The notes beneath the pieces are model-generated. The model was given only the letters and a program-made list of their open reading frames with translations, ran no database searches and was not told where the DNA came from. The position numbers and the translations under genes were made by a program. Positions 32,790-43,159 of a DNA stretch of 64,000 bases are shown here, piece by piece (position 1 is the first letter of the stretch; every line of letters starts with the position of its first letter). The DNA lies in assembly GCF_001039355.2 (NCBI RefSeq), contig NW_019775439.1, positions 231,080 to 295,079 of the forward strand, given 5' to 3'. Origin of the DNA: Lingula anatina (lineage: Eukaryota > Brachiopoda > Lingulata > Lingulida > Lingulidae).

Positions 32790-34773
32790 CATGCACGCAC
32801 GCACTCTCACACACGTACACAGTGATTTTCAGCTAATCAGTCCATTGGAACATAAATAGTTTTCTGTCTCAGTGTCCACAAATATGGTCCTAAAGTCACG
32901 ATCATCTCTCGCATGCGTTCTTTATCAGACATTTCGCCACATCACATCATTCGATATCTTGATATCTTATCACATATGTGATTAATTGAATAATCGTTTG
33001 TCATAGTGGTCTAGCTATTGGAGACTGCTACCCAGTATATGAAAAATTAGGCCCATTGGCACATCGAGAGGTGTGCTTTAATGGACCGGCGTGACAGCTG
33101 GGGATGGTAGTACGCTAGAAAGCGTAGTACGTTCCCAACTACTTTGTACAGGTGGCACACGTCCCATATACTAAACCCAAATCTCTAACGACTAACCCTA
33201 ACCCGTACTTATCATATGGGACCCCGGACTTCCATTTCTAGGACTACCATTCTTGTCACACCTGTCCGCTTTGAGAGGCTGACGATCTTGCTACTACGTA
33301 ACTTAGAGCGCGTTCAGAACAGATGATCCGCGAACTGATCATCGGACTTAATATGGCTGACCCACTTAAAGCAAGCTGCTTAGTTCCCTGATGGTCTCCC
33401 CGCCTCCACAGGCGTCATTAAACGGATTAAATCTTGGGGCCGAAGTTTACTTGCTAGGCCCCTAGCCTGCAGCAACTGGATCATAATGGTAACGACAACG
33501 CTTTAAGTTAGTCGGCCATATTTAGTCCACGGATCAACTTGTTCTGAATGCGCTCTTAGTTAGTCACCGAAAAGGAACCCTCGCGCTCAGTCATCACGCC
33601 CAATTAAATTCCTTGCCTAAGACCAGCGTATTTTTGGAGATAATGTGAAAGAGAGTGAGAACGAACCCCATGTTGCGAAATTGCGTGTTAGGGCCTTTCA
33701 AAATGGAACGGCCGGGTAAAATATATCGATGGATGTGAAAAAGGCTTCAGATAGGCCTATTCCATCGAAAGCTATTGCAGAAGAATCACTTTCCCACAAA
33801 TCGACTCGAAGGACTTTTTCTTCGCGCGGTTTAAGCTTTCCTTAAGGAGGGTTGTTTTCCCGGCATTAGAATCGCCGATGAGCGCGACTGCAAATTGAAT
33901 GAAAGGAGGAAACCTTTTTATTGCAAGTTCTTGATATCTTTCCTAAATGCTGACCAAAACACTATTAAATAATCACTAAGGAGATTTTATATAATAGTCT
34001 GGCATGAATACCGACGCCGGGAATCGATCTCGGACCAGCTAGGTGTGAGCCTTTACACCACGGCGGATTATATGTTTTACAGCCGGAGTTGCTTGAATCT
34101 ATCCATACTAAAGCTGCATTCACAACAGCGGACTTATTAGTCCGTAGATCAAATATGGCGACCCACTTAAAAGTCTAATTCCCTAATAAACAATGAATAG
34201 ATTCCCCGACTACACAAACATTTAAGTGGATCGGCCATATTTGATCCACGGACTAGTTAGCCTGCTGTTAGAAAAGCTTCTTTATACGTTTTCAAACAGC
34301 AGAAAGCTTTAAAATTAAACATATGTGAAGTATATGTGCAGTTTAGTATCTGATAGATGCAATGTATATTTTCTTTAAGGCACTTTGAAGTACCAATACA
34401 TCCGATAAGAAAGAGTCACTCTACCGTTAAGTTCCGCATGATGGAACGCTTCGGTACTCGCCAGACTGTCGCAAGGGCTATGACTATGTTGTCTGTCTGC
34501 GTCCAAATGTTGACCTATGTATTCTTGTCCTTTCCTGAGGCCTTCCCGGAACCAGGCATACGCTTCTGCATCTTTCTTCATTAACCTCTCCAAAAACGCC
34601 CTATTTTGATCCCTGGACGCGGACGCTGCTTTTGATCGAATCTGTTCAAGCTCATCTAATTCAAACACGTCTTTTTCGAAGAGATAGTCCAGAAGGAAGG
34701 AAAGATCCAAGTCTTCGATCAGAAAGGTGAAATTGCGTTTGATTCGCGCAACGTGGTCCTTTTGACGAGGCAT
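28567..34773 (-). CDS. CARD-Rab: CARD fused to a Rab-type small GTPase, seven exons
   Basis: Coding exons on the minus strand: 34425-34773, about 33798-33887, about 31463-31595, 30364-30560, 29698-29793, 29106-29186 and 28567-28628. Phases close throughout, giving about 335 residues. ATG 34773 has A at -3. Residues about 7-93 form a CARD (LLDYLFEKDVFELDELEQIR, then FREGLRKGQEYIGQHL), a death-fold adaptor domain. A phase-1 splice at codon 117 joins it to the GTPase. The motifs are P-loop GDSNAGKTT (about 121-129), switch II WDTVGTERY (177-185), NKLD (235-238) and EVSAK (297-301). The end PRKRKCCS is a basic dicysteine tail, as in geranylgeranylated Rabs. Switch II has Val and Thr where Rabs have Ala and the catalytic Gln, so GTP hydrolysis is probably slow. 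The role is inferred: a membrane-anchored switch recruiting CARD partners. Exon 2/3 boundaries are the least certain; a longer pair (33790, 31603) breaks frame. Confidence 0.82.
28825..28871. repeat. (AAT)n microsatellite
   Basis: Uninterrupted ATA/AAT triplets, just upstream (in gene sense) of the last CARD-Rab exon. Confidence 0.95.
29698..29793 (-). CDS. exon 5 of the CARD-Rab gene, symmetric cassette between G4 and G5
   Basis: This exon is 96 nt, phase 1 at both ends, with a strong acceptor (TTTTTTTTTTCAG) and donor (GTAAGA). It encodes 32 residues inserted between the G4 and G5 motifs, including FYEHSVDDS, a degraded look-alike of the FxETSAKD G5 motif. With it, the NKLD-to-SAK spacing is about 64 residues. 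Without it, exon 4 joins exon 6 in frame and the spacing is 32, close to an ordinary Rab. Alternative splicing is therefore plausible but unproven. Confidence 0.7.
30177..30315. mobile_element. hAT-like MITE (CAGGGGCGGAT ends)
   Basis: The left end CAGGGGCGGATCAAGGATTA and right end CCTAAATCCGCCACTG are inverted repeats about 139 bp apart, within the intron after CARD-Rab exon 4. A second relative starts at 32485. The CAGNGGCGGAT ends are of the kind seen in hAT-derived MITEs. The target duplication is not clean. Confidence 0.6.
31347..31415. repeat. (CA)n then (CAT)n microsatellite
   Basis: CA dinucleotides are followed by about ten CAT/TCA triplets, next to CARD-Rab exon 3. Confidence 0.95.
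31931..32110. promoter_or_regulatory. two YY1-like motifs in a CARD-Rab intron
   Basis: GGCTGCCATCTTGGATTT (about 31931) and GGCGGCCATCTTGGATTT (about 32091) contain GCCATCTT, the YY1 core on the opposite strand. They recur 160 bp apart and may be part of a repeat rather than a functional site. Confidence 0.3.
32485..32687. mobile_element. hAT-like MITE relative (CAGGGGCGGATCC start)
   Basis: The left end CAGGGGCGGATCCAGGATTA matches the element at 30177. The probable right end is TTTTTTGCCACTG. The interior is G/C-rich and short. Confidence 0.5.
32753..32787. repeat. (CT)n microsatellite
   Basis: Uninterrupted CT dinucleotides. Confidence 0.95.
33083..33268. mobile_element. inverted-repeat element family B, copy 2
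   Basis: Left GCGTGACAGCTGGGGATGGT and right ACTACCATTCTTGTCACACC are inverted. The middle shares ACTACTTTGTACAGGTG with 28297-28470. Confidence 0.65.
33306..33555. mobile_element. PIF/Harbinger-like MITE, TTA target duplication
   Basis: The ends GAGCGCGTTCAGAACA and TGTTCTGAATGCGCTC are inverted, and TTA flanks both sides (33303-33305 and 33556-33558). Subterminal TATGGC/GCCATA blocks are also mirrored. A shorter relative lies at 34112-34279. It lies in the intron between CARD-Rab exons 2 and 3. Confidence 0.75.
34011..34067 (-). pseudogene. truncated tRNA-Glu-like sequence
   Basis: The minus strand reads TCCGCCGTGGTGTAAAGGCT at its 5' end and GATCGATTCCCGGCGTCGG at its 3' end, resembling the tRNA-Glu at 3536-3606. 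It is only about 57 nt, with a damaged D-arm and anticodon region. It lies in CARD-Rab intron 1 and may be a pseudogene or the head of an old SINE. Confidence 0.6.
34112..34279. mobile_element. MITE related to 33306-33555
   Basis: Mirrored blocks ATCAAATATGGCGACCCACT and TGGATCGGCCATATTTGATC lie between imperfect AAGCT...ACAGC ends. Same family as the element in the neighbouring intron. Confidence 0.65.
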
Positions 34774-35520
34774 CTTTGATTGCAGTTACCCTGTAGATAA
34801 AATTCATATCTAAAACTGGAAAACACTTGAAGAGTCCAGAGCTCAAAATCTACTGTTTATCTTAAGAGTTGTATTAGATAAAGAAAGTCTGTCGGGGGCA
34901 ATCAGTAACATACCGACCGCTGTTTTTATCAGACATAATATGTAACTTGATTCAGGATAACATTCGATTTGAAGTGACGTGTCACAAGATCTATCAAAAT
35001 TTCCAAGTACATGTAATATGTAGTTTTGGGGTAACATTTGATTTGAATTGGCATGTCACAAGAGCGATATAAATTTCCAATCGGGTATGGAGTTTATGCT
35101 TGCCTCATCGTGTTTATAAGCAAATTTACTTGGTATAAAAATTGTCATAGTGCACATATGTGTTGATATGAATAAATGAACGAATCAAAAAGATACGTTA
35201 TTTGGGGAAAAATTAGCGAACGAAGGAACGAACGAATAAAAATAAGAACAAATAAATAAATAAGTAAATGAATATATTGACGGTTCAGATTGACTTGGTA
35301 TACTTGTTAAGCATATGACTAAACTGGATAACCTATTTCAACATATTGTATCCTTTTAATAAAAAATTTAAATTGTGAATGGGTGAAACCTATTTAAACG
35401 ACTTGATGAATTACATGTTAAAAACCTTACAACCGCACTCTGATACTATTGCTATCGCCCAGCTATACACTGTAGGTCAATAATAACAGACATCATAAAT
35501 GAGGTAATGAACTGAATGAC

Positions 35521-35868
35521 TTGCCTGTGTCAAAATTGGAAATAAAACCTTGTTCTTTTCTTAAGTCAATTCTGACCACTGTCAAAGTATACCCTGTGGA
35601 TGTCTATTCCTGGCACCCTGCATTGAGGGAGCGATGGCGTAGAAAAATGCCAAATTACCCAATCATACTGAAGAGGTGCATGGACGGCAAACGACTAATC
35701 GGAAGTGACTCAGCATCATGTTCACCTGGCATTCAGCCATCAGAGGAAGATTCTGGATGGACCCACACGGAAGTAGCCGAGGGTTTCCGAATGGTTCACC
35801 GTTTTCTTACGAAATGTGCCGACCGAGCACGTGTTATCTTTCGACATATTAATCAGTGTATCTAACCT
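35521..35868 (+). CDS. uncertain open reading frame, unidentified
   Basis: An open stretch ends at a TAA near 35865 and is richer in GC than its flanks. The only ATG-initiated version starts near 35648 (about 72 codons). The C-terminal half looks protein-like (SGWTHTEVAEGFRMVHRFL) but matches no family I know. It abuts the inverted-repeat element at 35883, so it could be transposon-derived or chance. Confidence 0.25.
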
Positions 35869-35882
35869 ACGGTATATATATA

Positions 35883-36496
35883 CAGACTTGACATTTGATA
35901 TGGAATATTTCAGTTTCGAAGATATGCCTAGGCAAAAATGCGTTCTTTTTTCAAAAAACTCCGATCTCATATAAGATTTGTGAATGGAGAAGTGTGTAGT
36001 CAGGTGTGTCGCTACCAATTAACTGACTTTTATGTCCGTTGCGCTGCTACATTATGTAATATGCAGTGATTTAATTGGGTAGTGTTCCTTTGGGCTGGTC
36101 AAAGCTTGGCTTGCCTTGTCTTGCCTTGCCGCTTGAGAGCGCTGGCAACAGCCAGAAGAGGCCAGGCGTAACAGCGACCATTACTGTGACTAGCACCTGA
36201 CATGAGGGTCTTTTTGTGGGGCGTATAACTCTTTTACAGACGATAATTTGGAAAATATGGAGATCAAAAATATCTCTTTTAATGGAAAACGTATGACATA
36301 GAATAGGCAATGTGTTTTTGTTTGCTTCTCTGGCGAATTCCATTAATGAATTGATGTCACAGTGACATCAAAGAGATAATTTAAAGTTATTAAAACACGA
36401 CTGTAATCCTTATTTTCATTTATCAGTCACCAAAATAGGAAAAAACTGATAAAAAATTACTTGGAAAAAAATATTCCATATTAAATGTCAAGTCTG
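35883..36496. mobile_element. 614-bp inverted-repeat element with TA-rich flanks
   Basis: Left CAGACTTGACATTTGATATG and right CATATTAAATGTCAAGTCTG form about 30-bp inverted ends, each next to a TATATA stretch. There is no convincing coding capacity inside. Confidence 0.75.
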
Positions 36497-36863
36497 TATA
36501 TATATTTATATTTATATATAACTGCTTATTAATTGTTTAAAAAGTTTTGAAAAACATATTCGAGAGAAAAATTATTCAGACGACAGGTTAGTCTACTTGA
36601 ACAAGGAGGCTGAATTTTTAAAATATATTTACGAATGGGCTCACGGCCAGTATGATAAAAATGTGTCGTTATAATCAATAACTTATCTCACCTTAAATGT
36701 ACCACTTCTTAGTACAGTACATTGGCTTCTAAGAAATCGTGCAGATATGGAGCTTTTAAGGCCCCTTCCAGTTTTATATGATGAACTAATTAGATATCTA
36801 TTGGCGGGTGGATTATGTCAATTAGTTTTTCATTGTAAAAAGTGGTGTTCTAGTAATATATTG

Positions 36864-37050
36864 CAGGCCCGTAGCCGGGGGGGGGGGGGGGGGGGGGGGG
36901 GTTCGGGGGGGGTTCGAAAGAACGCCCCCTTTTGCTGGGAAAAGGTCCCTTCTGGGTAAAATTTTATGTAGGTACATGAAGGTTTCATGGTAAAAGGTCC
37001 ACTTTTTCAGAAAAAGAACCCCACTTTTGAAATTGCTGGCTACGGGCCTG
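36864..37050. mobile_element. hAT-like MITE (CAGGCCCGTAGCC ends) with internal poly-G
   Basis: The ends CAGGCCCGTAGCC and GGCTACGGGCCTG are perfect inverted repeats. A run of more than 20 G lies just inside the left end. Confidence 0.75.
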
Positions 37051-38167
37051 TATCGGAGATACTACGCACTTTCAATATGTACACCATTATAACGTCTATA
37101 ACTAGATACTGTGCTTCCGCTGCAAACTGGATGTATGACAGTTCATAGATCAAATGTAGCAAGTAACGTCACACCTCCAGCTCTGATTGCATCGTATTTA
37201 TAGCTCATAACGGTAATTTGCTTGCATGGTTGCTGAACGATTGAGAATTTATAGCAAAGGCTAGAAGTTGCGTTTAAGAGATGATTTCAAATATTATTGA
37301 AATGATATTAAATCACATTTCTACCGAATGTTTAAACCTTAAGGATTTTACAGTTAAATGAATAATAAAACAGCACATGGTAAATGGTAAAATAACAACC
37401 AATAAAAAAGTTACACTACAGAGAGAAGTTGGAGTAGTTTTTTAAATGCTTCTCTTCATTTACATTTTAATACCTTACCTTGTTCAGATACCTAGAGTAA
37501 TTTTCCATTTTAATGCAAAGTTAAAGAAGCTACTGTCTTGTCAACATGCTCGCGTCATTGCCAGGTATGCGGCTGAGGGATTATCTTCAGCACTCGCCGC
37601 TGCTGTATCTTGTTCGACATGATACTTTAATAGATATCATTAACTGAATATTTTGTCGAAAACAGGAATGTGATCTATCGCCTGATCTGTGTAATTAATG
37701 TAATATAATCTCTATGCTAGACTGGTGGACGTTAAAAGGTCCACAAAATTAATTTTCATTATCATTTTGTCCAAAAGGTAGTTTTACCACTTCTTGTTTT
37801 CTGTAATGCAGTTTAGTTATTATTCACCATTTGTGAAGCATCAACAGGTGCTTGTTTGTTTTTTTTTATCATTTCCGATGTATTTATTCCATCATGAAAT
37901 GACAAGATGAAAAAAAGTGGTCAATTAAAAAGTGACAAAGATTTTCCTTCCAGTCGCTGTCCCTTTCGGCTGTCACAATGATCGAAAGATAATTTAAGAA
38001 GATCTAATACGATGACTAAGCACTTGGTCCATAAATTCAAGCCACTTCATCCCTTAACACCGTGTTGGTATTTGAATTATTGAATTATTTACAATTGAGT
38101 GTAAAGAATTACAACATAACGTAGGTTATGTGGCTTGTTTTGCTAGAAAGCAGTAGAAAAGTGTTGT
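37051..38167. other. AT-rich upstream region, no gene seen
   Basis: No exon or RNA gene recognised. A short block near 37585 (TTCAGCACTCGCCGCTGC) recurs near 45540. Confidence 0.5.
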
Positions 38168-39697
38168 GTTGAACATGTGGTATACTGTACATGTAGGTAT
38201 AAGGAAAATTTTCACAGTATAATAAACCACAAGTTGTGTCGTTTTAGCTAAACTTGAAAAATTCATTATCAATTTTTGGATGGGGAAATGTTGGGCTCCT
38301 TACATTTAATTTTACATCTCTTTAAAAGTAGTCATCTAATCGATGCCAATTTTAGGATGTTCAAATACATTTCTGCAAAGGGAGCATAATTCCTAAAGTC
38401 GCAACCCTCTATTTTTTAAAACGAATTTCACCTCAAGTAACATTGCATGCACAAAGACAGAAGTAACGGAATTTGCCTGAAAGCCAAACAATCTTTTGTC
38501 ACTGAAAACAACCGAGAATATTCTTCTTCTCCTTCGGAGTCTTGTAGAAAACGCCCAGTGCAGATTCTGACATGTGACGTATTGACATAACAACCAATGA
38601 TATTCTTTACCTTCTATATTATATAATTGTAGTTCCTTTTGGGGTATATATATATTTGTCTAAATGAAACGGGAAACAAATATCTAGATTCTAGCTAGTA
38701 ATCAAATCAAACAGCACAGCTGACTTTGGTTGCGTTGAAGAGATACGAAATGTTGAACAAATCAATCGAAGAAGATTTTATGACAGAGGAAGGCAACATG
38801 ACGCTTAACGAAACTTCTACGGTGGCTTCAGCGTGCACGGGCCTGGTATCATGCCTGCCTTTCATCGCAGTGGAAATCAGCCTGTTCGTTGCGACGATTG
38901 TTGGCAACAGCATTTTCATTGCAGCATTTGCAAAGTTTAAGGAACTTCAAGAGCAAACAAACTACATCTTGATGAGTCTCTCAATTGCGGATTTAGTCAC
39001 TGGTCTCGTTGCCATGTCGATTCACATTGTCACTGTGTATTTCGTTGACAACTTACCCGGGCTACGTCACCTCGCATCCGAAAAATATTTTTGTCTGTTT
39101 AAGACTGCCACTGGATCCGGACTGATACTTATATCACTTTTTCACCAAACATTAATTGCATTTGAAAGATACTTTAAGATCTGTCGACATATCCAGTACG
39201 TGACACTATTTACCAAAAAGAGACTGATCTCGGCCATAGTCTTTACATGGCTGTACGGGGTGGCCATTTCCATCCCTCCTCTGTTCGGCTGGAATGATTG
39301 GTCCCCGGATAAAGAATGCAAGGGTAATATAATCAATCCAACACACATGCGATTCTTGGTGACGCCGCACCTGCCAATCTGCCTCCTGATAACATTCGGC
39401 TGTTATTGCGCCATATTTCGACGCGTCCGGCAGCAAAGACAGAAAATGAAGAAATACGCCCCCAGACCCAGCCCCACCCCAGTGAACAGCATTCAGATGA
39501 ATATGCCAGGTACCTCCACCGCGCAGACAGAAAACCAGTCCAAACAGGAGAGAGAAGAATGTCGAAGAGAAGAGCTGACAGTTGAAGGCAAGGAATCCAA
39601 ATTGATGGTTTCATTAGATGAAATGCAAGTCAAAGTGGCAAAGATGACTGCCATAATAGTAGGTACGTTTACTTTGTTATTTATTCCTTACACGCTT
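38168..39697. repeat. duplicated assembly segment, GPCR copy A
   Basis: These 1530 bases are repeated almost exactly at 39699-41228 (also 1530 bases), with only a few substitutions. Examples are GATGCCAATTT/GATGCGAATTT, TTGCCTGAAAG/TTGTCTGAAAG and ACATTCGGCTG/ACATTAGGGTG. The first copy stops mid-gene at the N at 39698, so the two are allelic contigs laid end to end. Confidence 0.9.
38750..39697 (+). pseudogene. class A GPCR, copy A, cut by an assembly junction
   Basis: Same receptor as 40281-41405, starting at the equivalent ATG and ending inside helix 6 (LFIPYTL) where the single N at 39698 interrupts it. Helix 7 and the tail are absent. It has no internal stop or frameshift, so the truncation looks like an assembly artefact rather than a decayed gene. 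The only amino-acid difference noticed is Phe for Leu in helix 5 (ITFGCY against ITLGCY). Confidence 0.8.
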
Positions 39698-39698
39698 N
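39698..39698. other. single-N contig junction
   Basis: Coding sequence ends at TTACACGCTT and the next base after N restarts the upstream flank (GTTGAACATGTGG). Confidence 0.95.
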
Positions 39699-40280
39699 GT
39701 TGAACATGTGGTATACTGTACATGTAGGTATAAGGAAAATTTTCACAGTATAATAAACCACAAGTTGTGTCGTTTTAGCTAAACTTGAAAAATTCATTAT
39801 CAATTTTTGGATGGGGAAATGTTGGGCTCCTTACATTTAATTTTACATCTCTTTAAAAGTAGTCATCTAATCGATGCGAATTTTAGGATGTTCAAATACA
39901 TTTCTGCAAAGGGAGCATAATTCCTAAAGTCGCAACCCTCTATTTTTTAAAACGAATTTCACCTCAAGTAACATTGCATGCACAAAGACAGAAGTAACGG
40001 AATTTGTCTGAAAGCCAAACAATCTTTTGTCACTGAAAACAACCGAGAATATTCTTCTTTTCCTTCGGATTCTTGTAGAAAACGCCCAGTGCAGATTCTG
40101 ACATGTGACGTATTGACATAACAACCAATGATATTCTTTACCTTCTATATTATATAATTGTAGTTCCTTTTGGGGTATATATATATTTGTCTAAATGAAA
40201 CGGGAAACAAATATCTAGATTCTAGCTAGTAATCAAATCAAACAGCACAGCTGACTTTGGTTGCGTTGAAGAGATACGAA

Positions 40281-41405
40281 ATGTTGAACAAATCAATCGA
40301 AGAAGATTTTATGACAGAGGAAGGCAACATGACGCTTAACGAAACTTCTACGGTGGCTTCAGCGTGCACGGGCCTGGTATCATGCCTGCCTTTCATCGCA
40401 GTGGAAATCAGCCTGTTCGTTGCGACGATTGTTGGCAACAGCATTTTCATTGCAGCATTTGCAAAGTTTAAGGAACTTCAAGAGCAAACAAACTACATCT
40501 TGATGAGTCTCTCAATTGCGGATTTAGTCACTGGTCTCGTTGCCATGTCGATTCACATTGTCACTGTGTATTTCGTTGACAACTTACCCGGGCTACGTCA
40601 CCTCGCATCCGAAAAATATTTTTGTCTGTTTAAGACTGCCACTGGATCCGGACTGATACTTATATCACTTTTTCACCAAACATTAATTGCATTTGAAAGA
40701 TACTTTAAGATCTGTCGACATATCCAGTACGTGACACTATTTACCAAAAAGAGACTGATCTCGGCCATAGTCTTTACATGGCTGTACGGGGTGGCCATTT
40801 CCATCCCTCCTCTGTTCGGCTGGAATGATTGGTCCCCGGATAAAGAATGCAAGGGTAATATAATCAATCCAACACACATGCGATTCTTGGTGACGCCGCA
40901 CCTGCCAATCTGCCTCCTGATAACATTAGGGTGTTATTGCGCCATATTTCGACGCGTCCGGCAGCAAAGACAGAAAATGAAGAAATACGCCCCCAGACCC
41001 AGCCCCACCCCAGTGAACAGCATTCAGATGAATATGCCAGGTACCTCCACCGCGCAGACAGAAAACCAGTCCAAACAGGAGAGAGAAGAATGTCGAAGAG
41101 AAGAGCTGACAGTTGAAGGCAAGGAATCCAAATTGATGGTTTCATTAGATGAAATGCAAGTCAAAGTGGCAAAGATGACTGCCATAATAGTAGGTACGTT
41201 TACTTTGTTATTTATTCCTTACACGCTTTTGTCGGCGCTTGATGGATACATTGTAAACAATAGAGTGACCTTTCATATTATTTTTAACATATCACTCGAA
41301 CTGCTGATGCTTAGTTCAGTCACCAATCCCTTGATTTACGGGATTTTGAACAAACGTGTCAGAAAGTTTATGATTGGGGCATGCCAATGCAAGCCCGTAC
41401 AGTAA
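40281..41405 (+). CDS. class A GPCR with adenosine/melatonin-type features, complete copy
   Basis: An intronless 374-residue receptor of the plasma membrane, ligand unknown. The start is the first ATG (40281); the upstream in-frame extension begins with TTG. The N-terminus has sequons NKS, NMT and NET. Motifs seen are helix 1 VGNSIF, helix 2 LSIADLV, a Cys before helix 3 (YFCLF) with an ECL2 partner (DKECKG), ERY in place of DRY (AFERYF), and FGWN in ECL2 as in adenosine receptors. Helix 6 is LFIPY, keeping the Pro but lacking the CWxP Cys and Trp. Helix 7 is NPLIY. The third intracellular loop is long and charged (about residues 230-305). The short tail ACQCKPVQ has two Cys. It resembles the amine/adenosine side of class A but cannot be assigned to a subtype. 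A TATA-like GGTATATATATAT lies about 105 bases upstream of the ATG. Confidence 0.88.
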   Translation: MLNKSIEEDFMTEEGNMTLNETSTVASACTGLVSCLPFIAVEISLFVATIVGNSIFIAAFAKFKELQEQTNYILMSLSIADLVTGLVAMSIHIVTVYFVDNLPGLRHLASEKYFCLFKTATGSGLILISLFHQTLIAFERYFKICRHIQYVTLFTKKRLISAIVFTWLYGVAISIPPLFGWNDWSPDKECKGNIINPTHMRFLVTPHLPICLLITLGCYCAIFRRVRQQRQKMKKYAPRPSPTPVNSIQMNMPGTSTAQTENQSKQEREECRREELTVEGKESKLMVSLDEMQVKVAKMTAIIVGTFTLLFIPYTLLSALDGYIVNNRVTFHIIFNISLELLMLSSVTNPLIYGILNKRVRKFMIGACQCKPVQ

Positions 41406-41631
41406 CGGTTGAAAACTTTAAAGGGTAAGGCAACAGGCGGTCAGTATGATCAATTAAATGTCGTTCTTTCACACAAGAACACACGCACGCATGAAATATA
41501 TGTTTCAATGGAGGTTATTCACATTGAAATTGGGTGGTGGTCGTTTTTGATTTGTTTATCAGTTAAAGTCTTTTTCTGGTTAGTTGTGTATGCCAGAAAA
41601 TGAAGTAGCGCACGTGTCCTTTTTTAATGGC

Positions 41632-42880
41632 GTTCGATACTGGTACGTTGTAAAGATCTAGATTTGGCAAATTGTTTTTGTCTCTGTTTCGTCTTGTAAA
41701 ACACTTTACTTGATGATAGTACGATAAAAAAGGCACTTTTAGAGCAAACCCCCCTTACTCGTTCCCTTATGCCCCCACTCGCTTCTGCACATAAGGTGTT
41801 TCTTTGTTTCGAAGTACATGTTAGAGCCCCGTGTTACGGTGGTACCATTTAACAAAAGCATTATTTATTAAATCAGAAAAAGTCTTTCAAGAAAATATCT
41901 CAACGTCAGATTATATACCCAATGTTGTGATTAGATAAGCGTGCAAACAATATTGAAAGCTTATCAGGTTAGGGAGAACGTTTCGCAATCGATATGATAG
42001 TTTTCACCCCAAATTCGCTGCTGTTAGCCATCAGCTGGAGTGAGCAAATTCATCCCGAAGCATAGGTCCATTATATTCATGCAACAGCATTATCTTCTTA
42101 CATGACAGTGTTTAGTGCCGTATTGTCCAAGCAAATAAGGAAAAATACCAACGTATCGAACCCCTTGGAGCTTTCATGTAGTTAGGTTTACCCCCCCGTA
42201 CATATCTGATTCTGAATCTGAATGTGTTCTATTGCGCAAGGAAATATTGTTATATCTATTTTACATTTTCACAACAAATATAATTATATAGTTCTGCTTA
42301 TATTATTATAGTGACGGGGGTTCGATACTAGTACGTTGTAAAGGCTTAGATTTGGCGAAATTGTTTTTGTCTCCGTTTCCTCTTGTGAAACACATTTCGT
42401 GATGATATGGAATAACAACAATCATTTTTAGAGCGCAAACTCCCTCATTTGTTGTCTTACTCATCAGACCCACTCACTTCTCCATAAAGGTAGTCTTTGT
42501 TTCGGAGACCAGAGCCCTCAATTACGGTGGTACCATTTAACAAAGGCATCCCCTCGCCTTTTTACTGATAACATCGGTAAAAATTTTTTCAATAAAATAT
42601 CCTGGCATCAGACTGAATACTTACTGTTGTGATGAAATAAGCGTTCAAACGGCGCTGAATGCTGTTCAAGTGAGGGAAATCTGCTCGAAATCGGTATGAC
42701 ACTTTAAACCCCAAATGCGCTGTTGTTGGCCATCAGCTGGAGTAAGCAAATTCATCCCAATTCATAGGTCTGTTATATTCATGCATTATTTTCTTACGTG
42801 ACAGTGTTTATAGCCGCATTGTCCAAGAGAATAAGGAAAAATCGTAACGTATCGAACCTCCTAGAGCTTTCATGTAGTTG
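41632..42880. repeat. diverged direct repeat of about 560 bp downstream of the GPCR
   Basis: Copies at 41632-42187 and 42319-42880 share GTTCGATACT(G/A)GTACGTTG, GGTGGTACCATTTAACAAA, GCCATCAGCTGGAGT and GAGCTTTCATGTAGTT, with many substitutions and indels. Neither is coding. Confidence 0.85.
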
Positions 42881-43159
42881 GGATTTCATATCTAATTTTG
42901 TGCACTCAGTTTATGTTCGTTACTGGCAAGGAGTTATGGTTTCATTCATTTTATTATATTCACTGAAAATGTACTTATATAGTTCAATTTATATCAATAT
43001 TATCATATTATTGCTTTTTGTATTGCCGTAAATATATACCAGGATATTCATATCTATTTTTAAGCATGACAATGAAAAGTAATGTCATACAATCTTCTTG
43101 CACGATGTATAGCACATTTTTTAGTAATTCGACTTACTATTGAATGACACCGTACCTTT

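Noticed and set aside
33200-33220. TAACCCTAACCC as telomeric repeat
   Set aside because: Only two units, inside an inverted-repeat element; the similar short run near 48450 is likewise in an element.
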